Source of the DNA: Dehalobacter alkaniphilus
GTDB lineage: Bacteria; Bacillota; Desulfitobacteriia; Desulfitobacteriales; Syntrophobotulaceae
Direction of reading: 5' to 3'
DNA: 64,000 bases
Assembly: GCA_040500365.1 (NCBI GenBank)
Contig: CP148031.1
Location: 248,001 to 312,000 of the forward strand
In this document: piece by piece, positions 25,766 to 34,481 of the stretch
How positions within the stretch are numbered: position 1 is the first letter of the stretch
How the letters are laid out: each line of letters opens with the position of its first letter
The notes under the pieces: generated by a model
Database searches by the model: none
What the model saw: only the letters and a program-made list of their open reading frames with translations
Told to the model about the DNA's origin: nothing
Made by a program: the position numbers and the translations under genes

Positions 25766-26210
25766 GGGCCTGTCACTTCTGGGATCGGGACAAACACGCT
25801 ATGTTTTTGATTATGATTCGGACATACTGGAGAGTTTTGCAAACAAGTATCCCGATAATAATTATTTTGTCCGCTTAAATTGCCCTGAATTTACCAGCTT
25901 GTGTCCAATTACCGGCCAACCGGATTTTGGAACGATGATTATCAATTATATCCCGGATCAAAAATTGGTAGAAAGCAAATCGTTGAAGCTATATCTTTTC
26001 AGTTTCCGCAACCATGGTGGTTTCCACGAAGATGTCGTCAACATCATCATGAAAGACCTGATCCGGCTGCTTGAACCCAGATACATCGAGGTTATAGGAG
26101 AATTCAGCCCCAGAGGAGGGATTTCCATTCATCCTTACAGCAATTATGGACAGCCGGACAGCAAATGGGTAGAATTTGCCGTGAAGAGGCTGCTTAAGTA
26201 CGGGAAATAG
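25746..26210 (+). CDS. queF: NADPH-dependent 7-cyano-7-deazaguanine reductase
   Basis: A 154-residue T-fold enzyme that reduces preQ0 to preQ1 in queuosine tRNA modification. The catalytic nucleophile Cys53 lies in TSLCPITGQPDF, with the catalytic Asp60 in the same motif. The QueF signature ESKSLKLY follows at residues 76-83. Length is that of the short, unimodular Bacillus type. GGGAGGTTACC precedes the ATG. The start overlaps the end of the decayed transporter frame, which fits former translational coupling. The 3' end overlaps the convergent pcm gene by 17 bp. Confidence 0.97.
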   Translation: MKNKETEGLSLLGSGQTRYVFDYDSDILESFANKYPDNNYFVRLNCPEFTSLCPITGQPDFGTMIINYIPDQKLVESKSLKLYLFSFRNHGGFHEDVVNIIMKDLIRLLEPRYIEVIGEFSPRGGISIHPYSNYGQPDSKWVEFAVKRLLKYGK

Positions 26211-26895
26211 ACGAGCGGGGACATGGAAGCGCTTCTTTTGTCCCCGCTGCTGTCCCAGAGAGCAGCGGTACAAAGCGGCAGTAGTCATCCCAGCTGTCAA
26301 TATAGCTTTCCGGATTTGTATTGGTCTTTTGTCTGACCAGCAAACGCTGACAGGCTAGCCCTTCGCCGGCTTCAAGCGGGACAACGATTCTCCCGCCGAC
26401 ATCGAGCTGTTCAAGCCAGCAAGGTTCAATGACCGGTGCCGCTGCCGTTACGATGATTCCCCGGTACAGTGCATTTGGTTCATAACCGTTTCGGCCGTCA
26501 GCAATGATACTGCAGATCGGATAGTTCAGCTGTTCAAATAATATTCGAACTTTAAGGGCGAGCGCTTCGATTCTTTCGATGGTTGTCACGGCCATACCCA
26601 TCTCGGCCAGCAAAGCAGACTGATAGCCGGAACCCGTACCTATTTCAAGGACTTTGTCACCAGGTTCCAAAGCCAATAGTTCGGTCATTTTAGCTACAAT
26701 AAAGGTCTGGGATATCGTCTGCTTCTCTCCGATCGGAAGCGGTTCATCATCATAACTGTAGGGCCATAAATCTTCAGGAATGAACAAATGTCTGGGGATT
26801 TTTTTAATGGCGTCCAGGATGCGTTTGTCATGAATTCCTTGAGGAGCTACATACTCATCAACGAGTATAGCTGCTTTTTCCTGCCAGTCTTGCAT
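26194..26895 (-). CDS. pcm: Protein-L-isoaspartate O-methyltransferase
   Basis: A 233-residue SAM-dependent repair methyltransferase acting on isoaspartyl residues in aged proteins. Seen are the family motif QTISQTFIVAKMTELL, SAM-binding motif I VLEIGTGSGYQSALLAE and the post-motif TTIERIE. The C-terminal tail after VPL appears divergent and ends in a Ser/Arg-rich stretch that overlaps queF, which suggests a drifted 3' end. Single gene, divergent from glpK. Confidence 0.92.
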   Translation of the reverse strand: MQDWQEKAAILVDEYVAPQGIHDKRILDAIKKIPRHLFIPEDLWPYSYDDEPLPIGEKQTISQTFIVAKMTELLALEPGDKVLEIGTGSGYQSALLAEMGMAVTTIERIEALALKVRILFEQLNYPICSIIADGRNGYEPNALYRGIIVTAAAPVIEPCWLEQLDVGGRIVVPLEAGEGLACQRLLVRQKTNTNPESYIDSWDDYCRFVPLLSGTAAGTKEALPCPRSSISRT

Positions 26896-27070
26896 AGTCT
26901 GATCACTACCCTCCTCAGATAATTCCGGTGGCCGTGTTCATCTATTCAGCTTAATCGGGTACCGATTGGAATTATTTTGGCCTGTTTTCTCATTAATTAT
27001 AGTATAATAAAAATATTTACGGAAAGTATTCGGGCTTTGGCTCATTGAACTGGTTAATGGAGGAACATAA

Positions 27071-28564
27071 ATGGTCCAAAAATATATTATTGCGCTCGAT
27101 CAGGGGACGACAAGCTCACGGGCTGTCGTTTTTAACCATGAAGGAATGATTGTAGGCAAAGCCCAAAAAGAGTTTGCTCAGATCTATCCGTTCCCGGGGT
27201 GGGTTGAACATGATCCTTTGGAAATCTGGGACACCCAGCTGGCTGCTATCAGAGAGGTTCTGGATCAGACGGACATAAATCCGGATGATATTGTTGGGCT
27301 AGGGATAGCAAATCAAAGGGAGACGACTGTGGTTTGGAACCGTTTTACCGGCAAACCTGTCTATCATGCGATTGTCTGGCAATGCCGCAGAACGACGGAA
27401 CTTTGCGAGCAGATACTGAACAGTACCTTAAACGAGTATATTTCAGATGCGACCGGCCTTGTTGCGGATGCTTATTTTTCCGGAACAAAAATCCGCTGGA
27501 TCCTCGATCATATCCCGGATGGCCAGGTGATGGCCGAAGAAGGAGATTTGCTTTTTGGCACAATTGACAGCTGGCTCGTCTGGAATCTTACCAAAGGCCG
27601 GCTGCATATCACGGATTACAGCAATGCCTCCCGAACCATGCTCTATAATATCAGGGAACTAGCGTGGGATGACAAAATATTATCTTATCTGGATATCCCC
27701 AGATCACTGCTGCCGGAAGTCTGTCCGAGCAGCCTCTGCTGCGGGGTAACAGATTCTTCGATATTTGGCGCTGAAATACCGATAGCTGGAATAGCCGGTG
27801 ATCAGCAGGCCGCACTTTTTGGGCAGGCCTGCTTTACAGAAGGAATGGTCAAAAATACCTACGGTACGGGTTGTTTTATCCTAATGAATACCGGTAAAAA
27901 TATGATCCGGTCTCAAAATAAATTGCTGACGACAATTGCCTGGGGGATTGACAACAGGGTGGAATATGCGCTGGAAGGCAGTGTATTTATTGGCGGAGCA
28001 GTCATTCAGTGGCTTCGTGATGAACTTGGATTGCTGAAAACTTCTGCCGAAAGCGAGTATTATGCAACTCAGGTCAAAGATACGAACGGTGTCTATATTG
28101 TTCCGGCCTTCGTCGGACTCGGCGCACCATACTGGGATATGCATGCCCGCGGCATAGTGACCGGACTTACCCGGGGAGCAAACCGCTTCCACCTTGTAAG
28201 AGCCGCGCTGGAGAGCATTGCTTATCAGACAAATGATGTTCTTACGGCAATGGCTAAGGATGCCAATATCCCTCTTAAGGCCTTGAAAGTAGACGGCGGC
28301 GCAGCCGATAATAATTTTCTGCTGCAGTTTCAGGCGGATCTCAGCGGGATTCCGGTTGAACGGTCAGAAATTTGTGAGGTTACGGCTTTGGGAGCAGCAT
28401 ATCTGGCAGGTTTGGCAGCCGGATACTGGAAGGACAAGGAAGAGCTAAAATGCCTCAGTAAAGGGCGTTTTATTTCTGATTCGAACATCACCGAATCTGA
28501 GCGTCAGCAATACCTGAGCGGATGGAAAGCGGCAGTCAGTCAGGCAACCTATCGGACGGTATGA
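27071..28564 (+). CDS. glpK: Glycerol kinase
   Basis: A 497-residue FGGY-family kinase phosphorylating glycerol to glycerol-3-phosphate. Visible segments are ALDQGTTSSRAVVF (phosphate-1 loop), GWVEHDP, GIANQRETTVVW, GIAGDQQAALFGQ and GAPYWD, with DGGAADNNFLLQFQ near the C-terminus. Full length. TGGAGG precedes the ATG. There is no glpF or glpD neighbour. Glycerol-3-phosphate may serve lipid synthesis or fermentative glycerol use. Confidence 0.97.
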   Translation: MVQKYIIALDQGTTSSRAVVFNHEGMIVGKAQKEFAQIYPFPGWVEHDPLEIWDTQLAAIREVLDQTDINPDDIVGLGIANQRETTVVWNRFTGKPVYHAIVWQCRRTTELCEQILNSTLNEYISDATGLVADAYFSGTKIRWILDHIPDGQVMAEEGDLLFGTIDSWLVWNLTKGRLHITDYSNASRTMLYNIRELAWDDKILSYLDIPRSLLPEVCPSSLCCGVTDSSIFGAEIPIAGIAGDQQAALFGQACFTEGMVKNTYGTGCFILMNTGKNMIRSQNKLLTTIAWGIDNRVEYALEGSVFIGGAVIQWLRDELGLLKTSAESEYYATQVKDTNGVYIVPAFVGLGAPYWDMHARGIVTGLTRGANRFHLVRAALESIAYQTNDVLTAMAKDANIPLKALKVDGGAADNNFLLQFQADLSGIPVERSEICEVTALGAAYLAGLAAGYWKDKEELKCLSKGRFISDSNITESERQQYLSGWKAAVSQATYRTV

Positions 28565-28708
28565 TGGGATTATGAACGGAAAATACAAATAACAGATATA
28601 TTCAGATAATATTTATTGGCGTAAAGGTTTCTTTTTTTCCCTTAGTCGTAGTAAAATAGTCTTGCTTGATTTTTTGCACAGGGCAATATCATTATTTTCG
28701 GGAGTAAA

Positions 28709-29449
28709 GTGGAAGGCAAAATGGAATACCTTCGTATAGGCAAAAGGCAAATTGAATATGAGCTTCGAAAAAGCAGCAAAGCAAAAAGATTGATTGTTAC
28801 CATCAAACATCAGAAGTTAAAGGTTTCTGTTCCTGCCGAAATTACTTTTACCCAGGCCAGACGATATCTGGAAAACAATAAAGACCTGATATTAAAGCAT
28901 ATCGAAAAACAAAATTCAGCAGCAGGTGAAACTGCTGCGAAGGAATATGTTTCAGGTGAAAAACTACTGTACAGGGGCAGGCATTATCCTCTGCTGATCG
29001 AGGAAAAGGCCGGACCCGGAAGCTCCTCAGCATCGTTTATTGGAAGCAGGATCGTTGTAATCGTTCCACCGGGGTTATCAAAAGAGAAGAAAAGTCAATC
29101 AACCAAAAAGATACTGGAAGAATGGTATATCCGGCAGGCCCAAAAGCTTCTTCCTGAACAGGTCGAATATTATGCCAGACAGCTGGATATTACCTACCAA
29201 AAACTTAGAATTAAGGATCAAAAAACAAAATGGGGAAGCTGTTCAAGCAAAGGATACATCAACTTAAATTGGCGCATTATCATGGCACCGAACCAGGTTG
29301 CGGCTTATGTGATTATTCATGAATTGGCCCATCTTAAGTACATGAACCATTCCAAGGAATTTTGGGCATTCGTGGAACAAATTCTGCCGGACTATAAGAA
29401 GTGGAAAAGCTGGCTGAAAAAACATTGTAATGAATTGATGGACGGATGA
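28709..29449 (+). CDS. YgjP-like metallopeptidase domain protein (M48/DUF45)
   Basis: A 246-residue zinc metalloprotease-like protein. The zinc motif HELAHLKYMNHSKEFW (HExxH with a downstream His in NHS) is near residue 206, preceded by KTKWGSCSSKGYINLNW, which is typical of YgjP/DUF45. No signal peptide, so cytoplasmic. GTG 28709 follows GGGAG; an ATG at 28721 behind GGAAGG is equally possible. Physiological substrate unknown; family members are often near restriction or DNA repair genes, and the next genes here are a putative DNA repair pair, but convergent. Confidence 0.85.
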   Translation: MEGKMEYLRIGKRQIEYELRKSSKAKRLIVTIKHQKLKVSVPAEITFTQARRYLENNKDLILKHIEKQNSAAGETAAKEYVSGEKLLYRGRHYPLLIEEKAGPGSSSASFIGSRIVVIVPPGLSKEKKSQSTKKILEEWYIRQAQKLLPEQVEYYARQLDITYQKLRIKDQKTKWGSCSSKGYINLNWRIIMAPNQVAAYVIIHELAHLKYMNHSKEFWAFVEQILPDYKKWKSWLKKHCNELMDG

Positions 29450-29451
29450 GA

Positions 29452-30195
29452 CTAAAGCAGCTCCGATTTTCGAAATTCCACCAGGTTATGACGATAGCGC
29501 TGGGGGATAAAATGGGATTGGAGCTTTTTATTTTTGCGGTTTTCAATGCTGATACCGGTAAAATATTTAGCCCAGAGCTCCTGGTATAATTGTTCTGTCT
29601 CTGAATCAGGAATGGCTGCTTCCTCGGAGAAATCGGAAAGGTACCAGTCTTTTTTATTGCAGATGATCGCAAGGCTTCTTTTTTTGTCATGTATAATGAA
29701 ACGTTCGCCTGCTAGCCTGTCGGCAAAATGGTCGGCCAGAAGAATTAATATATTATGATCCGGCTCCAGAACCGCATAAAGATAATTGCGGGTATCCGTA
29801 AAGCGAAGTAGCCCCAAAAAGCGTTCTGCTTCAAAAGATACTTTCTTGGCTGTTTGCCGGATCGGCAATACCTCGGGATGAGAATGAATGCTGTCAATTT
29901 TCGGACCTAATTGAAAGCCAAGCTGAAGGTATTTTAAGATGAGGTTTTCTTTAGCGGTATTGTTCGAGAGGTATACATAATAGATTTGCATTAAGGAGTA
30001 GACAGAAATTTTTCTGTCTATCGCATCATAAACCCTGGCAGCAAGCACAGGATCACTTTGGATAACGGTAGATGGCGTGAACATATTGAACTGATACGAA
30101 GCCTCAGAATAGATTCCCTGGGCTCTTTGTTCATAATAGCTGTAATATATTGAAGTCAGCAGACCGTCAAAGCTTCCGTCATATAAATAATCCAT
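29452..30195 (-). CDS. TIGR03915/DUF4130 putative DNA repair protein
   Basis: A 247-residue DUF4130 protein, recognised by DYLYDGSFDGLLTSIY at the start and the SFEAERFLGLLRF and DWYLSDF segments. This family almost always accompanies the radical SAM protein encoded next to it, and the pair is annotated as a putative DNA modification/repair system distantly related to uracil-DNA glycosylase partners. ATG 30195 follows GAGGG; TTG 30201 is an alternative. It ends 2 bp from the convergent YgjP gene. Biochemical activity is unknown. Confidence 0.85.
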   Translation of the reverse strand: MDYLYDGSFDGLLTSIYYSYYEQRAQGIYSEASYQFNMFTPSTVIQSDPVLAARVYDAIDRKISVYSLMQIYYVYLSNNTAKENLILKYLQLGFQLGPKIDSIHSHPEVLPIRQTAKKVSFEAERFLGLLRFTDTRNYLYAVLEPDHNILILLADHFADRLAGERFIIHDKKRSLAIICNKKDWYLSDFSEEAAIPDSETEQLYQELWAKYFTGISIENRKNKKLQSHFIPQRYRHNLVEFRKSELL

Positions 30196-30274
30196 TTTCA
30201 ACAGTCCCTCATTCTTCGGAAGATTCCTAGAACCTTGTCAACCCTAAAATGATCAGCTATGTTTACAGGATAAA

Positions 30275-31501
30275 TCAGAACAAACATAGCTGAACGGGTT
30301 TGGCCACAGGTGTCAGGGCCTGGCGCACCAAGGCACTTTCTGCAGGGATGCCTCCGTAATAACAGCCCTGACACGTGATAAAATATTTAGCGCGCTTAAG
30401 AACCACACCCATTTTTTTAAGATGATTATAAGAAATATTACCCAGCCTGCGCTGCCGAATGATTCTCTGGGCGGAAGTCACGCCTACGCCAGGAATTCGA
30501 AGCAGCTCTTCATAAGAGGCTTGGTTGATTTCTAGAGGAAATAACTGCATGTTTCGAAGCGCCCAAGAAATTTTGGGATCAAAATCGGTATCCAAAAACG
30601 GACTTTGTTCATTGACGATTTCATCCGCTTTAAAGCTGTAAAATCTCAGCAGCCAGTCCGCCTGATAGAGCCGGTGTTCTCTAAGCAAAGGCGGAGAAGT
30701 GGAAAGAGCAGGAAGATTTGGGCCCTCATTAACGGGAACATAGGCCGAGTAATAGACTCTTTTCAACTGAAAACGGTTATAAAGGGTTTCTGTGGCTTTA
30801 ATAATGGAAAGGTCACTGTCTTTGCTTGCCCCGACAATCATCTGGGTCGACTGTCCTGCCGGAACAAATTTTTGGACGTGTCGGAAGATCTTTCTTTCGG
30901 AAGCGTTTTGCGTCATTTGATGATGAATTTGATTCATTGGCGCAAATAGGACGGGCAGTGTCTTTTGCGGTGCCAGGAGTTTGAGGCTCTGCTCTGTAGG
31001 TTGTTCAATATTAATGCTCATCCTGTCGGCGAGCAATCCGGTCTTGTTGACCAGCGCCGGATCGGCGCCGGGAATCACTTTGACGTGTATATATCCGTAA
31101 AAGTGATATTCATGTCTCAGAATGTCAAGAACCTGATAAATTCTTTCCATGGTATGATTTGGACTGCGCTCAATCCCCGAGCTCAAAAAAAGACCTTCAA
31201 TATAATTTCGCCTGTAGAATTGAATCGTCAGGTCGGCAACTTCCCTTGGCGTGAAACTGGCTCGCGGGATATCATTCTGATTGCGGTTGACGCAGTAATT
31301 GCAGTTATAGATGCAGTAGTTGGTCAGGAGAATCTTTAAAAGCGAAACACAGCGGCCATCGGCAGACCAGGTATGGCAAATGCCAAATGATTTGGAGTTG
31401 CCGATACCGCCTCGATTATGCTTATTTACCCCGCTTGACGCACAAGAAACATCATACTTGGCTCCGTCAGCGAGGACTGCAAGTTTTTCCAGAGTACCCA
31501 T
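30275..31501 (-). CDS. Radical SAM putative DNA modification/repair protein (TIGR03916)
   Basis: A 408-residue radical SAM enzyme. The cluster motif is Cys63-x3-Cys67-x2-Cys70 (CIYNCNYC). An upstream ICHTWSADGRC segment holds further conserved cysteines. The C-terminus carries a helix-hairpin-helix DNA-binding element (LRIPGVGVTSAQRIIRQRR) near residues 340-360. ATG 31501 was chosen with GGGGTG six bases upstream; the longer frame to 31705 has no ribosome-binding site. It forms an operon with the DUF4130 gene 79 bp downstream. By analogy with spore photoproduct lyase it may repair damaged DNA in spores, but this is speculation. Confidence 0.88.
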   Translation of the reverse strand: MGTLEKLAVLADGAKYDVSCASSGVNKHNRGGIGNSKSFGICHTWSADGRCVSLLKILLTNYCIYNCNYCVNRNQNDIPRASFTPREVADLTIQFYRRNYIEGLFLSSGIERSPNHTMERIYQVLDILRHEYHFYGYIHVKVIPGADPALVNKTGLLADRMSINIEQPTEQSLKLLAPQKTLPVLFAPMNQIHHQMTQNASERKIFRHVQKFVPAGQSTQMIVGASKDSDLSIIKATETLYNRFQLKRVYYSAYVPVNEGPNLPALSTSPPLLREHRLYQADWLLRFYSFKADEIVNEQSPFLDTDFDPKISWALRNMQLFPLEINQASYEELLRIPGVGVTSAQRIIRQRRLGNISYNHLKKMGVVLKRAKYFITCQGCYYGGIPAESALVRQALTPVAKPVQLCLF

Positions 31502-31632
31502 GCTCATCACCCCAATTAATTCTAGCACAGGATAATGAATAAAGCAAACGTATGTTCGGTAAAGTCGTGTTGCCCCCTTTTTTTCGTATGAGAATCCCAC
31601 ATTCTCTCTATGATGGCTTAATGAACGAGATA

Positions 31633-31739
31633 TTAACGACATGGTGCTGTCCGCGCCAAGTGGAGCTCGTATGCGGAACGCGACTGTTTGTGCCATGGAT
31701 GGCACAACAGCCGAAAAGCGGATGGCACCATGTCGTCAA
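31633..31739. repeat. Structured intergenic repeat, copy B
   Basis: About 105 bp bounded by a near-perfect inverted repeat (CGACATGGTG(C/-)... at 31637 and CACCATGTCG ending 31735, extended to TTAACGAC/GTCGTCAA). Inside is a second stem GTGCCATGGATGGCAC followed by AACAGCCGAAAAGCGG. The internal core matches copy A at 17953-18104. No coding frame. It lies in the 385-bp gap between the radical SAM gene and iorB. Confidence 0.55.
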
Positions 31740-31753
31740 CCTTAGCTTAGCTC

Positions 31754-31792
31754 AAAAAAATGCTGATAACAGTCAAGAACCATTAGCAGCAT
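31754..31792 (-). terminator. Terminator hairpin, second of two downstream of iorB
   Basis: ATGCTGATAA/TTAGCAGCAT arms with a run of seven T on the minus strand. It is a diverged duplicate of the hairpin at 31852-31890; both are followed (plus strand) by TAT(C)ATATCGGT-like sequence. Confidence 0.55.
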
Positions 31793-31815
31793 CATATCGG
31801 TTTAGAGTTACTCTT

Positions 31816-31852
31816 GTTTTGGGGTTCACCCCAACATTTGACATAGAGCCTA
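31816..31852 (-). mobile_element. Possible solitary ISL3-type inverted-repeat end
   Basis: On the minus strand the sequence GGCTCTATGTCAAATGTTGG followed by GGTGAACCCC resembles the terminal inverted repeat of ISL3-family elements. No transposase or second end is present. It sits between two duplicated terminator hairpins. The resemblance is from memory of the family consensus and needs a database match. Confidence 0.3.
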
Positions 31853-31890
31853 AAAAAATACTGCCAATAGCATAACACTATTAGCAGTAT
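31852..31890 (-). terminator. Intrinsic terminator of the iorAB operon
   Basis: ATACTGCCAATAG/CTATTAGCAGTAT stem with seven-base loop, followed on the minus strand by TTTTTTT. It lies 33 bp after the iorB stop. Confidence 0.75.
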
Positions 31891-31922
31891 CCTATCGGTC
31901 ATTTTTTGTATAGAGATACAAC

Positions 31923-32507
31923 TCAGCGGTCAAAACTGTTCCAGCCCTCTTCAAAAGCTTTCAGATTGACCTCAAGCAGTTTGAAGGGGACCGTTTCCCG
32001 GATAACATCAAGCCAGGTTTTCTTGTCTATCTTCAGACATCTGGCCAGCAGTCCCAGCAGAGCTACGTTTACCGTTTTGGCGTTGCCGGCTTCGATAGCT
32101 TTTCCGAGACCGTTAATGATGAAGACTTCTTTGCGTTCTTTTTTTATGATATCCAGGATATCGGAAGGATATTGCGCCGTTCCGACGACTACTGGCATAG
32201 GATCGATCCTTTGGTCATTAATTAAGATGCTGCCATCCTTTTTCAGATAGGGCAGCCAGCGGAGAGCCTCCAGCTTCTCAAAAGCGAGTATAATATCCGC
32301 TTCACCTTCAGGAATGATCGGGGAGGCGACTTCTTTGCCGTATCTTACCTGGGTAACCACACTCCCGCCCCGCTGAGCCATCCCGTGAATCTCCGAGACC
32401 TTAACGTCCTGACCGGTCATTTGGACGGCGCCCGCCAGTACTCTGCTTGCAAGAATTGTTCCCTGTCCCCCTACTCCAACAATGAGAATATTCGTGATAT
32501 CAGTCAT
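31923..32507 (-). CDS. iorB: Indolepyruvate:ferredoxin oxidoreductase beta subunit
   Basis: A 194-residue gamma-type domain of 2-oxoacid:ferredoxin oxidoreductases, partner of IorA. It opens with ILIVGVGGQGTILASRVLA and contains HGMAQRGGSVVTQVRYG, both family signatures. The start at 32507 overlaps the iorA stop by eight bases, so translation is coupled; the longer frame to 32555 would run inside iorA. Together the subunits oxidise aryl pyruvates from aromatic amino acids to aryl-acetyl-CoA, or act in the reverse direction, with ferredoxin. Confidence 0.93.
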   Translation of the reverse strand: MTDITNILIVGVGGQGTILASRVLAGAVQMTGQDVKVSEIHGMAQRGGSVVTQVRYGKEVASPIIPEGEADIILAFEKLEALRWLPYLKKDGSILINDQRIDPMPVVVGTAQYPSDILDIIKKERKEVFIINGLGKAIEAGNAKTVNVALLGLLARCLKIDKKTWLDVIRETVPFKLLEVNLKAFEEGWNSFDR

Positions 32508-34263
32508 TGGCGCTACCTTCTTTCCTGATTGCTTCGCTGGGGCAGACGGTGGCACAAAGCCCGCAGCCTACACACTGGGCAAGGTTGATCCTGACTTTTT
32601 TCCCTTCTTTGGCAATACAGGGACAGCCTAACTTAAGGCAGCGTAGACAGCCGGTACAAGCTCCCGGGAATACGCTATAAGGGTTATTCCTGCTTTTATC
32701 GATCAGGGCGCAATTCCGTTGGGTGATTATGACTGAAGGCTCTTCTGCAGCCAGTTCTTCTCCGACAATTTTTTCCAGACCCTCCAGCTCAAACGGGTCA
32801 ACAACCCGTACCCGTTCTACGCCGACGGCCTTGGCCAGAAGGACGAGATCAATTTCTTTGGTAGGCTCTCCTTTAACTGTAAACCCGGTCGTCGGGTTAT
32901 GTTGGTGGCCGGTCATTGCCGTGATGCGGTTATCCAGAATAATTGTCGTTGTTGTTGCTTTATTGTAGACGACGTCAACAAGTGCAGTTATTCCCGAATG
33001 AATAAAAGTAGAATCTCCAATTACAGCGACCAGGCTGCGTGCAAAATCCTTACCTCTGGCTTTCTCCATACCAATGGCAGTACCGATGCTTGCTCCCATA
33101 CAAATGGTCGTGTCAATGGCTTTAAGCGGAGCAAGGCAGCCAAGCGTATAACAACCGATGTCACCGGCGACGGTGACTTTAAGCTTATTAAGCACATAGA
33201 AAAGACCTCTGTGCGGACAGCCGGGACATAGGACAGGAGGACGCGGAGGAACTTCATATTGCAGTTGATCTGGTTCGGCCGTCTCGCGGGGAGAACAGTC
33301 CCCAAGCGTCTGCACCATTTTGGCGGCAATCGTTTCCGGCAGTAATTCTCCGATCAGCGGAAAAGTATCCTTGCCATGAACATCAAGACCCCAGGATCTT
33401 ACATACTCTTCGATAAAAGGTTCCAATTCTTCGACAATATATAACTGATCTACTTTGTCTGCAAAGTCCATAATCATTTTTTGGGGCAGCGGGAAGGTCA
33501 TGCCAAGTTTTAAGATTGAAACTTCCGGTAAAACTTCTTTGACATACTGGTAGGTTACGCCGCTGGTAATTACTCCGATCTTCGTATCGTTCCATTCAAC
33601 GCGGTTTAGATCGGTACTTTCAGCGTAGTCTTTTAGTTTTATTAGCCTATCCTCAACAACCACATGGCGGTGACGGGCATTTGCGGGAATCATCACATAT
33701 TTGGAAGGATTTTTCTGATATTCCTTGATTCCTTTCTCCTCGCGGTCAGTAAGTTCGACCAGGGACTGGGAATGTGCCACCCGTGTTGTCGTTCTGAGCA
33801 TAACCGGTGTATCAAACATCTCGCTAATGTCAAAAGCCAATTTGGTAAAATCTTTGGATTCCTGGCTGTTGGCCGGCTCTAGTACCGGAATTTTTGCTGC
33901 CCGTCCAAAATGACGGTTATCCTGTTCATTTTGAGAACTATGCATGCCCGGATCGTCAGCAGATACAAGTACCAGTCCACCGTTAACACCGGTATACGAC
34001 AGTGTAAACAAGGGATCTGCTGCTACGTTTACCCCGACATGTTTCATGGAGACAAGCGCTCTTCCGCCGGCGATCGCAGCACCCAAACCAACTTCGAGTG
34101 CTACTTTTTCGTTCGGGGACCATTCTGCATACATCTCATCATATTTTGCTGCGTTTTCTGTAATTTCCGTACTGGGGGTTCCTGGATAAGCCGTGCATAC
34201 TACAACTCCGGCTTCCCAGGCACCTCTTGCAATCGCTTCGTTGCCTGTCAGAAGCTTTTTCAT
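32500..34263 (-). CDS. iorA: Indolepyruvate:ferredoxin oxidoreductase alpha subunit
   Basis: An about 587-residue thiamine-pyrophosphate enzyme. The N-terminal pyrimidine domain starts LLTGNEAIARGAWEAG and contains YPGTPSTEI. The central TPP/Mg region is GDIGCYTLG...GASIGTAIG...VIGDSTFIHSG. The C-terminus is a 2[4Fe-4S] ferredoxin domain (CTGCLRCLKLGC and CVGCGLCATVCPSEA). ATG 34263 is favoured over 34272, which abuts the Shine-Dalgarno. A clear promoter lies upstream at 34346-34375. Confidence 0.95.
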   Translation of the reverse strand: MKKLLTGNEAIARGAWEAGVVVCTAYPGTPSTEITENAAKYDEMYAEWSPNEKVALEVGLGAAIAGGRALVSMKHVGVNVAADPLFTLSYTGVNGGLVLVSADDPGMHSSQNEQDNRHFGRAAKIPVLEPANSQESKDFTKLAFDISEMFDTPVMLRTTTRVAHSQSLVELTDREEKGIKEYQKNPSKYVMIPANARHRHVVVEDRLIKLKDYAESTDLNRVEWNDTKIGVITSGVTYQYVKEVLPEVSILKLGMTFPLPQKMIMDFADKVDQLYIVEELEPFIEEYVRSWGLDVHGKDTFPLIGELLPETIAAKMVQTLGDCSPRETAEPDQLQYEVPPRPPVLCPGCPHRGLFYVLNKLKVTVAGDIGCYTLGCLAPLKAIDTTICMGASIGTAIGMEKARGKDFARSLVAVIGDSTFIHSGITALVDVVYNKATTTTIILDNRITAMTGHQHNPTTGFTVKGEPTKEIDLVLLAKAVGVERVRVVDPFELEGLEKIVGEELAAEEPSVIITQRNCALIDKSRNNPYSVFPGACTGCLRCLKLGCPCIAKEGKKVRINLAQCVGCGLCATVCPSEAIRKEGSAND

Positions 34264-34345
34264 TGTCCCCATCCTCTCAAATTTTAGATCTGCATTTATA
34301 AGATATCATCAAATGTTATAGGTTGTTTTCGGTGATATAAGATTC

Positions 34346-34375
34346 ATTATAGTATGAATAAAGAAAACAGTTCAA
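34346..34375 (-). promoter_or_regulatory. Promoter of iorAB
   Basis: Minus strand TTGAAC (34375-34370), 18-bp spacer, TATAAT (34351-34346), about 80 bp before the iorA start. No TTGTATATACA operator is nearby. Confidence 0.6.
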
Positions 34376-34481
34376 GCAAAATCCAAGTTATTTTTTTGAA
34401 AATATCTGGATGATTGCCAAACTGTTATCATTTATATAACTGTTCAATTTATATATAGGGATCAATTTATTGGTTCGTCAT

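Noticed and set aside
31906..31921. TTGTATAGAGATACAA inverted repeat
   Set aside because: It resembles the Wood-Ljungdahl operator but has four extra central bases and lies at the 3' end of iorB, not at a promoter.
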